11,383 nucleotides of DNA from an uncultured Clostridia bacterium (GTDB taxonomy: Bacteria > Bacillota > Clostridia > Oscillospirales > Acutalibacteraceae): contig CANQLQ010000034.1 of NCBI GenBank assembly GCA_947624755.1, positions 1 to 11,383 of the forward strand. Reading direction: 5' to 3'. Below, piece by piece: positions 7,071 through 11,383 of the stretch. The position numbers were made by a program, and so were the translations under genes. The notes beneath the pieces are model-generated. The model saw only the letters and a list, made by a program, of their open reading frames with translations, did not search any database and had not been told where the DNA came from. The stretch's first letter is position 1, and every line of letters starts with the position of its first letter.

Positions 7071-7134
7071 CGGGCATCGCCCGCACGAGTTACGCGAAAC
7101 AGATTTTACAGGCTTTTACTATTACGCCGCGAAA
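7071..7134 (+). repeat. Hairpin repeat, copy E (single head plus tail)
   Basis: Head CGGGC-ATC-GCCCG (7071-7083), linker ACGAGTTACGCGA (7085-7097), then 29 AT-rich bases including CAGATTTTACAGGCTTTTAC and the closing CCGCGAAA (7127-7134). The tail aligns closely with that of copy B. Confidence 0.65.
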
Positions 7135-7440
7135 AAAAGTCTATTACAGACTAATACAAAAAAAAGAACAAAGTATAGTTTGGAAAAAACTAACCTATAC
7201 AACAGGCTTTACCCTAAGGCACAGACCGCATTTTTCCTTTTATCGTGGCTAAGATAAAAAGGAAAATTTCAGAATAAAGTTTCTTATTAAAAGTTTTTAG
7301 AAGCATTTAAAACATTCCTATTACTTTAAAATTTGCAAAAAATAATAGTCGAGTCTTTAATCTATCGTCACGCACAAATATGCACAACTCTGTATATATA
7401 AGGGCCTTAGACTGTTATTTTTTTTAAAACATACAAATAA
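7135..7440. other. AT-rich gene-free spacer
   Basis: No supportable gene on either strand. It holds an imperfect AT-rich inverted repeat at 7232-7266 (TTTTCCTTTTATC against GATAAAAAGGAAAA, one bulge, loop of about eight) and a smaller GTATAG/CTATAC pair at 7173-7200. The first could be a weak terminator for leftover plus-strand transcription, but its stem is nearly all A-T. Nothing else stands out. Confidence 0.4.
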
Positions 7441-7481
7441 ACAACGCCCGAATTAAGGATAGTCTTATCTTCGGACGTTGT
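7441..7481 (-). terminator. Intrinsic terminator of the iscRSU operon
   Basis: Arms 7441-7452 and 7470-7481 pair over 12 bases around a 17-base loop. Position 7447/7475 is a G-U wobble in minus-strand RNA but a C/A mismatch in plus-strand RNA, which supports leftward use. On the minus strand the stem is followed by a T-rich run (TTATTTGTATGTTTT). It lies 100 bases past the iscU stop. Confidence 0.75.
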
Positions 7482-7580
7482 TGTTGCTAATGCATAAGTT
7501 TGTATATAACTTGTTATATACTATGCGGAAGTCTGCCAAAATTTTACATTATATATTTTTGTCATATTTGCCGCTTACAA

Positions 7581-8000
7581 TTATTCGTGATCGTTGTCCT
7601 CAATTTTTCCGACAATCGGTTCGGGATCAATACCCTGTCTTTTGTAGTAATCGGCAATTGCGGCTTTAATTGCCTGTTCAGCGAGAACCGAGCAATGAAT
7701 TTTAACTGCCGGAAGTCCGTCAAGGGCTTCTACAACAGCCTTGTTTGTAAGCTTGAGAGCTTCTGAAAGAGGTTGACCTTTTATCATATCCGTTGCAATT
7801 GAACTCGTTGCAATAGCGGAAGCACAGCCGTATGTGTTGAACTTAACATCAACAATTATGTCATTTTCAATTTTTAGGTACATTTTCATAATGTCACCGC
7901 ATTTTGCGTTGCCGATTTCACCGATTCCGTTTGCATCGTCAAGCTTGCCTACATTATGCGGATTTGCAAAGTGCTCCATAACCTTCTGTGAATATTTCAT
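7581..8000 (-). CDS. iscU: Iron-sulfur cluster assembly scaffold IscU/NifU N-terminal type
   Basis: A 139-residue cytoplasmic scaffold on which [2Fe-2S] clusters are built from sulfur supplied by the cysteine desulfurase encoded just upstream. The three cluster-ligand cysteines are present: Cys34 in GNAKCGD, Cys59 in YGCASA and Cys103 in KIHCSVLAE, plus the conserved Asp36. It corresponds to the N-terminal domain only; the C-terminal thioredoxin-like Nfu domain of full NifU is missing, as is usual for IscU-type proteins. The LPPVK motif used by the HscA chaperone in proteobacteria appears here as LPAVK, and no hscA or hscB is nearby. AAGGAG ten bases before the ATG supports the start. It is the last gene of the operon, 27 bases after iscS. 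Confidence 0.95.
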   Translation of the reverse strand: MKYSQKVMEHFANPHNVGKLDDANGIGEIGNAKCGDIMKMYLKIENDIIVDVKFNTYGCASAIATSSIATDMIKGQPLSEALKLTNKAVVEALDGLPAVKIHCSVLAEQAIKAAIADYYKRQGIDPEPIVGKIEDNDHE

Positions 8001-8027
8001 TTTATATTAACTCCTTATTGTATATTA

Positions 8028-9215
8028 TTATGCGTGTGCCTTTTCTTCTTCCATAATGTGTTCCCAAAGCGGCGACATATCACGAAGCCTGTCAACAATT
8101 CCGGGAAGAACTTCAAGGATCCAGTCAACATCTTCCTGCGTCCAGTCCTCGCCAAGAGAAAGACGAAGTGAACCGTGAGCGACTTCATGCTTAAGTCCAA
8201 TTGCAAGAAGAACGTGACTCGGATCAAGTGAGCCGGATGTGCAGGCTGAACCGCTTGAAGCGCTGATACCGTTCATATCAAGCATGAGAAGCAGACTTTC
8301 GCCTTCAACGCCTTCAAAGCACATACTGAAATTGCCCGGAAGTCTTTTTACTCTGTCGCCGTTAATGCGTGAATGACTGATTTTGCTTGCGCCTTCAAAA
8401 AGTCTGTCACGAAGAGCGGAAACCTTCTTTTCGTTCTCTTCCATGTTTTCCATCATGTCCGTAATCGCAACACCAAGGCCGACAATGCCCGGAACATTTT
8501 CTGTTCCCGCCCGTCTGCCGCTTTCCTGAGCGCCTCCTTCGATAAGGTTGGGGAAGCGAATACCTTTTCTGCAATAAAGAGCGCCTACACCCTTAACCGC
8601 ATGGAACTTGTGACCCGAAAGAGAAAGCATATCAATATTTTCTGCTTTTACGTCAATTTTTACATGACCGACAGCCTGAACGGCATCTGTATGGAAAAGA
8701 ACACCCTTTTCTTTGCAGATAGCTCCAATTTCGGCAATCGGCTGAATTGTTCCTATTTCATTGTTTGCGTACATAATTGTAACAAGGCAGGTTTCGTCCG
8801 TGATAGCGTTTCTTACATCTTCCGGCCTTACAATACCGTTTTCGTAAACATCAAGGTATGTTACGCTAAAACCCTGCTTTTCAAGAGCAGCGCAGGTGTG
8901 AAGGACTGCGTGATGTTCAATCTTGCTTGTGATAATATGCTTTTTACCTTTTTTTGCGCCAAGAGCCGCAACTCCTCTTATTGCCCAGTTGTCTGCTTCG
9001 GAGCCTCCGGAAGTGAAAAAGATTTCATTTTCGTTTGCGCCGAGAGCGGCGGCTACCTGCTGTCTTGCTTTTTTTACGCCCTGATTAGCCTTTTGACCGA
9101 TTGAGTAAAGGCTTGACGGGTTGCCGAAGTTTTCGGTCATATATGGAAGCATTGCATCTACAACCTTTTTTGAAACAGGCGTTGTAGCTGCATTGTCCGC
9201 ATAAACATATCTCAT
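8028..9215 (-). CDS. iscS: Cysteine desulfurase IscS/NifS family
   Basis: PLP enzyme that converts cysteine to alanine and passes the sulfur as persulfide to the IscU scaffold. I place the start at ATG 9215 (395 residues), not GTG 9224: it overlaps the iscR stop as ATGA, has GGAG eight bases upstream, and gives the usual MRYVYADNAATT beginning. Landmarks: HHAVLHT with His101, HTDAVQ with Asp177 and Gln180, PLP lysine Lys203 in SGHKFHAVKG, RRAGTENVPGIVG at 234-246, and catalytic Cys325 in SSGSACTSGS on the mobile loop. Length is typical of the class I NifS/IscS group. Its place between iscR and iscU is the standard clostridial arrangement. Other proteins such as tRNA-thiolation enzymes may also draw sulfur from it, but none are encoded here. 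Confidence 0.97.
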   Translation of the reverse strand: MRYVYADNAATTPVSKKVVDAMLPYMTENFGNPSSLYSIGQKANQGVKKARQQVAAALGANENEIFFTSGGSEADNWAIRGVAALGAKKGKKHIITSKIEHHAVLHTCAALEKQGFSVTYLDVYENGIVRPEDVRNAITDETCLVTIMYANNEIGTIQPIAEIGAICKEKGVLFHTDAVQAVGHVKIDVKAENIDMLSLSGHKFHAVKGVGALYCRKGIRFPNLIEGGAQESGRRAGTENVPGIVGLGVAITDMMENMEENEKKVSALRDRLFEGASKISHSRINGDRVKRLPGNFSMCFEGVEGESLLLMLDMNGISASSGSACTSGSLDPSHVLLAIGLKHEVAHGSLRLSLGEDWTQEDVDWILEVLPGIVDRLRDMSPLWEHIMEEEKAHA

Positions 9216-9655
9216 TTCTTGCACTCCAATTCTGTTTTTTTATTGACTTTTAAGTTTCTTTTGACAAGGTCGCTCAAAGTAATTTTGCTGACCACACCAA
9301 TTACCGCATCATAAATTTCCGTCCAGATAAACGAGGTCACACAATCGCAGTATCCTTCACAGCAGTCGCTGTCCTGAGCACAAGCAACGGGTGCGAGACT
9401 GCCTTCTGTAGCTATGAGGATATCTTCAACGGTGATATCATCAGCGGATTTAGTAAGATGATAGCCGCCTTTTGCACCTCGGACACTGCGAACAAGTTCG
9501 CTTTTAACAAGAAGGTTTATGATTTGTTCAAGGTATTTTTCGGAAAGATGTTCTCTTTCGGCGATTTCCTTTAGCGGAACACATTCTTCCGCACTGTTTG
9601 ACGCGATATCGGTCATAATACGAAGCCCGTATCGCCCTTTGGTAGATATTTTCAA
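9212..9655 (-). CDS. iscR: Rrf2-family Fe-S regulator IscR
   Basis: Winged-helix repressor, 147 residues, that would sense Fe-S status and control its own operon. The start codon is TTG (9655-9653), supported by AAAGGAG seven bases upstream and by the conserved beginning M-K-I-S-T-K-G-R-Y-G-L; the next ATG (codon 14) would remove part of the DNA-binding domain. The helix-turn-helix region spans about 25-66 with the Rrf2 pattern LSEKYLEQIINLLVKSELVRSVRGAKGGY; Glu43 matches the residue IscR uses for DNA recognition. The cluster segment has Cys92, Cys98, Cys99, Cys103 and Cys105. By alignment with E. coli IscR (Cys92, Cys98, Cys104, His107), Ser108 stands where the His ligand would be. CymR-type Rrf2 regulators lack these cysteines, so IscR is favoured. 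Confidence 0.92.
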   Translation of the reverse strand: MKISTKGRYGLRIMTDIASNSAEECVPLKEIAEREHLSEKYLEQIINLLVKSELVRSVRGAKGGYHLTKSADDITVEDILIATEGSLAPVACAQDSDCCEGYCDCVTSFIWTEIYDAVIGVVSKITLSDLVKRNLKVNKKTELECKK

Positions 9656-9662
9656 AAAGCCG

Positions 9663-9669
9663 CTCCTTT
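9663..9669 (-). promoter_or_regulatory. iscR ribosome binding site deciding a TTG start
   Basis: AAAGGAG on the minus strand, seven bases ahead of TTG 9655-9653. It is the only well-placed site near the conserved N-terminus, so the gene must start at TTG. Confidence 0.8.
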
Positions 9670-9675
9670 CTAATT

Positions 9676-9695
9676 CCTACTTTATTGGTAGTATA
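9676..9695 (-). promoter_or_regulatory. Candidate IscR operator at the iscR promoter
   Basis: An imperfect inverted repeat, CTAC (9677-9680) and GTAG (9688-9691) around seven AT-rich bases, overlaps the -10 box and probable start site of iscR. Binding there would block RNA polymerase, as expected for autorepression. The arms are only four bases long, so the site is tentative. Confidence 0.4.
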
Positions 9696-9718
9696 TCACT
9701 GTTTTTAATTCATAGCAA
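9690..9718 (-). promoter_or_regulatory. Promoter of the iscRSU operon
   Basis: On the minus strand, TTGCTA (9718-9713) and TATACT (9695-9690) are separated by 17 bases. That is four of six and five of six matches to the sigma-A consensus. It lies about 35 bases upstream of the TTG start and is the only well-formed leftward promoter in the gap. Confidence 0.7.
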
Positions 9719-9930
9719 GAGGGTATGAATTAAAACATATCAGAAAATATTCTTGACAAAATTAAATATTTTATACAATGTGCATAAAAAGGACCAAAGT
9801 ATTTGACACAGCTAAAATTTCTTCAAGACACTTGCATAAACGGTAAATTGACCAAATTACCGGTTTTAGAGATATGTGTTTCTCCTGCTTATTGGGATAT
9901 TTGGTACAGTTAAAGTGACGCTTTACGTGG
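9719..9930. other. Divergent control region between iscR and serA
   Basis: No gene is supportable. It contains two extra TTGACA boxes (9753-9758 and 9803-9808) without well-spaced -10 boxes; the first has TACAAT only 15 bases on. TGCATAAA occurs twice (9781-9788 and 9833-9840). An inverted repeat CGGTAAATT-GACC-AAATTACCG (9841-9862, one mismatch) resembles a protein-binding site or small hairpin and is followed by GTTTTAGAG. Confidence 0.45.
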
Positions 9931-9960
9931 TTGACAAAAAGATGTTAAAAGTGATATAAT
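9931..9960 (+). promoter_or_regulatory. Sigma-A promoter of serA
   Basis: Perfect TTGACA (9931-9936) and perfect TATAAT (9955-9960), 18 bases apart. Transcription would begin near 9967, giving a leader of about 84 bases. The leader can form a seven-base hairpin TGGCAGG/CCTGTCA (9967-9991, one G-U pair) at its very 5' end, which may stabilise the mRNA; I see no T-box or riboswitch signature. Confidence 0.8.
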
Positions 9961-10050
9961 AAAAAGTGGCAGGAATTTTTAGAGCCTGTCAAAATATGGA
10001 ATTTTATACCGCAAATTGAGCCATAAAATCAAAAGACGGAGGATCAAATT

Positions 10051-11217
10051 ATGTTCGATATTCTTACTCTTAATTCAATCTCACCTAAAATTAATTCACA
10101 GCTTACTGCCGACAAATTTGCAATTTCATCTGACTGCAAAAATCCCGATGCAGTTGTTGTAAGAAGCTTTAATATGCACGAAACCGTTCTTGGAGAAAAC
10201 CTCAAAGCTATTGCAAGAGCAGGCGCCGGTACAAATAATATTCCGGTTGAAGAATGTACAAAAAAAGGTATTGTCGTTTTTAATTCTCCGGGAGCAAATG
10301 CAAACGCAGTTAAAGAACTTGTTCTTTGCACAATGCTCATCGCTTCAAGAAACGTTCTTGAAAGCATCGACTGGGTAAAATCCCTTGCAGGCGGCGGAGA
10401 AGCCGTTGTAAAGCAGGTTGAAAAAGGCAAAGGTCAATTTGTAGGTCACGAACTCAAGGGCAAAAAGCTCGGCGTTATCGGCCTTGGCGCAATCGGTTCT
10501 CTTGTTGCACAGACAGGTGTAGACCTCGGAATGGAAGTAATCGGCTGGGATCCATACCTCACGGTTCACGGTGCGCTTCATCTTTCATCTTCGATTGAAG
10601 TAGTTCAAGAAGAAAGCGAAATTATCAAAAACTGCGACTTTATTTCCGTTCATGTTCCTCTAAATGATGCGACACGCGGCAAGTTCAGTGAAGATTTTAT
10701 CAACAAATGCAAAGACGGCGTTATTCTTCTCAATATGTCAAGAGCTGAAATCGCTGACGCAAACGCAATTAAAGCAGGTATCGACAGCGGTAAAATAGCT
10801 AAATATGTCTGCGACTTCCCAACCGATAACCTCATCGGTTACAACAATGTTATTCTCACTCCGCATCTTGCATCAGGCACATATGAAGCTGAGGATAACT
10901 GTGCAGTTATGGCTGCGGCAGAGCTGAAGGATTATCTTCTTTGCGGCAATATCAAAAATTCAGTTAACTTTTCCGAATGTTCACTTGGTGAGCTTGAAAG
11001 CAAAAGCAGAGTTTGCATCTTCCACGAAAACAAGCCGAACCTCATTCACCAAATTACTAACCTCATCTCGAAAAACGGCGCAAATATTGATAACATGATA
11101 AGCAAGGCTAAGGGCGCTGTTGCTTATACAATGATTGACGTTGACAGTGAAGTTTCAGAGGACACCGTAAAGCTCATTGAAGAAATTGACGCTGTTATCA
11201 GATTAAGAGTTATATAA
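10051..11217 (+). CDS. serA: D-3-phosphoglycerate dehydrogenase with C-terminal ACT domain
   Basis: NAD-dependent dehydrogenase of 388 residues, first step of serine synthesis (3-phosphoglycerate to 3-phosphohydroxypyruvate), cytoplasmic. GGAGGA seven bases upstream supports ATG 10051. Substrate-binding part: VVVRSFNMHE (36-44) and RAGAGTNNIPV (56-66). NAD-binding fold: GLGAIG at 144-149 with Asp167 ending the second strand. Catalytic region: Arg231 in NMSRAEIAD and His272 in TPHLASGT. The position of the E. coli catalytic Glu (in DVFPTEP) is occupied by Asp259 in CDFPTDN, so the active site departs from the classic Arg-Glu-His set. An ACT-like domain (about 319-388) suggests allosteric control, possibly by serine. 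The clostridial SerA group often has this shortened loop. No serC is adjacent. Another 2-hydroxyacid dehydrogenase activity is possible but less likely. Confidence 0.9.
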   Translation: MFDILTLNSISPKINSQLTADKFAISSDCKNPDAVVVRSFNMHETVLGENLKAIARAGAGTNNIPVEECTKKGIVVFNSPGANANAVKELVLCTMLIASRNVLESIDWVKSLAGGGEAVVKQVEKGKGQFVGHELKGKKLGVIGLGAIGSLVAQTGVDLGMEVIGWDPYLTVHGALHLSSSIEVVQEESEIIKNCDFISVHVPLNDATRGKFSEDFINKCKDGVILLNMSRAEIADANAIKAGIDSGKIAKYVCDFPTDNLIGYNNVILTPHLASGTYEAEDNCAVMAAAELKDYLLCGNIKNSVNFSECSLGELESKSRVCIFHENKPNLIHQITNLISKNGANIDNMISKAKGAVAYTMIDVDSEVSEDTVKLIEEIDAVIRLRVI

Positions 11218-11226
11218 CAAAAACGG

Positions 11227-11252
11227 GGGGCTGCCACGCTGATGGCAGCCCC
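11227..11252 (+). terminator. serA terminator hairpin lacking a U-tract
   Basis: Perfect ten-base stem GGGGCTGCCA/TGGCAGCCCC (11227-11236 and 11243-11252) with a six-base loop, nine bases after the serA stop. A run of A precedes it, but after the stem only TT remains before AAGGAACC, which belongs to the TTAAGGAA element. The usual U-tract therefore seems to have been replaced. Confidence 0.75.
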
Positions 11253-11383
11253 TTAAGGAACCACTGAATATCACGCCTACCGGCTGAACGCGCATCTTGC
11301 ACCGATATTTCCCGTCATTTTTGCCAAAAGCTCCTTGAAATACGTCAGTATTCCTGCGTCGCTTTTGACAATCTGACGAAAAA
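11253..11383. mobile_element. End of a TTAAGGAA element, running off the window
   Basis: TTAAGGAACCACTGAATA (11253-11270) resembles the inverted repeats at 1600 and 1860. The following sequence shares ordered blocks (CCGTCATTT, CCAAAA, AATAC, GTATT) with the minus strand of the right part of the 1600-1878 element. The other end lies beyond the window. The minus strand is open for about 40 codons, but I see no recognisable transposase and treat it as non-coding. Confidence 0.5.

Noticed and set aside
6951..7257. Small plus-strand frames after secA
   Set aside because: They are translations of the hairpin repeats and AT-rich tails in several overlapping frames, with no ribosome sites.
8373..9104. 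243-codon frame opposite iscS
   Set aside because: It is an antisense shadow of a well-conserved cysteine desulfurase; no ribosome site or domain features support it.
9967..10050. Possible serine T-box or riboswitch in the serA leader
   Set aside because: The leader is only about 84 bases and lacks a T-box sequence or a terminator/antiterminator pair; only a small 5' hairpin is visible.
11253..11383. About 40 codons open on the minus strand as a transposase fragment
   Set aside because: No transposase motif is visible, and the sequence aligns as non-coding element end with 1600-1878.

Overview
The window looks like a chromosomal piece of a low-to-moderate GC, anaerobic Clostridia-type Firmicute, probably of the gut Oscillospirales/Ruminococcaceae sort. 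The evidence is the ECF vitamin-transporter layout, a minimal iscR-iscS-iscU operon without chaperones or ferredoxin, a SerA of the short ACT-domain type, strong TTGACA/TATAAT promoters and AGGAGG-like ribosome sites. The genus is inference.

Layout. 1-1514 (+): the C-terminal ATPase half of an energy-coupling-factor (ECF) transporter, cut by the window edge, translationally coupled to an S component. 1515-1989: gene-free, holding a 279-bp element with 19-bp terminal inverted repeats and, nested inside it, a tandem hairpin repeat; a near-consensus promoter follows. 1990-3729 (+): a half-size ABC exporter. 3730-4103: another end of the same element joined to the C-terminal remnant of a GNAT acetyltransferase. 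4104-6845 (+): secA. 6846-7580: gene-free, with further hairpin repeats and the terminator of the opposing operon. 7581-9655 (-): iscR-iscS-iscU, an iron-sulfur assembly operon read leftward, with its own promoter and a likely IscR operator. 9656-10050: divergent control region. 10051-11217 (+): serA, followed by a strong hairpin directly fused to a third element end that runs off the window.

The genes are mostly housekeeping: vitamin uptake, export, protein secretion, Fe-S cluster supply and serine synthesis. They do not form one pathway. The unusual content is between them. One dispersed family is a transposon-like element with TTAAGGAA...CACTGATTAA ends (four ends at three loci). The other is a family of short hairpins whose stem sequences differ from copy to copy while base pairing is kept, followed by a constant TTACGCGG linker and an AT-rich tail closed by CCGCGAAA. 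The ECF gene pair also uses leucine codons (CTG-rich) unlike the rest of the window (CTT-rich), suggesting a different origin. I see no complete new defence or biosynthetic system; the hairpin family is the best candidate for something undescribed.
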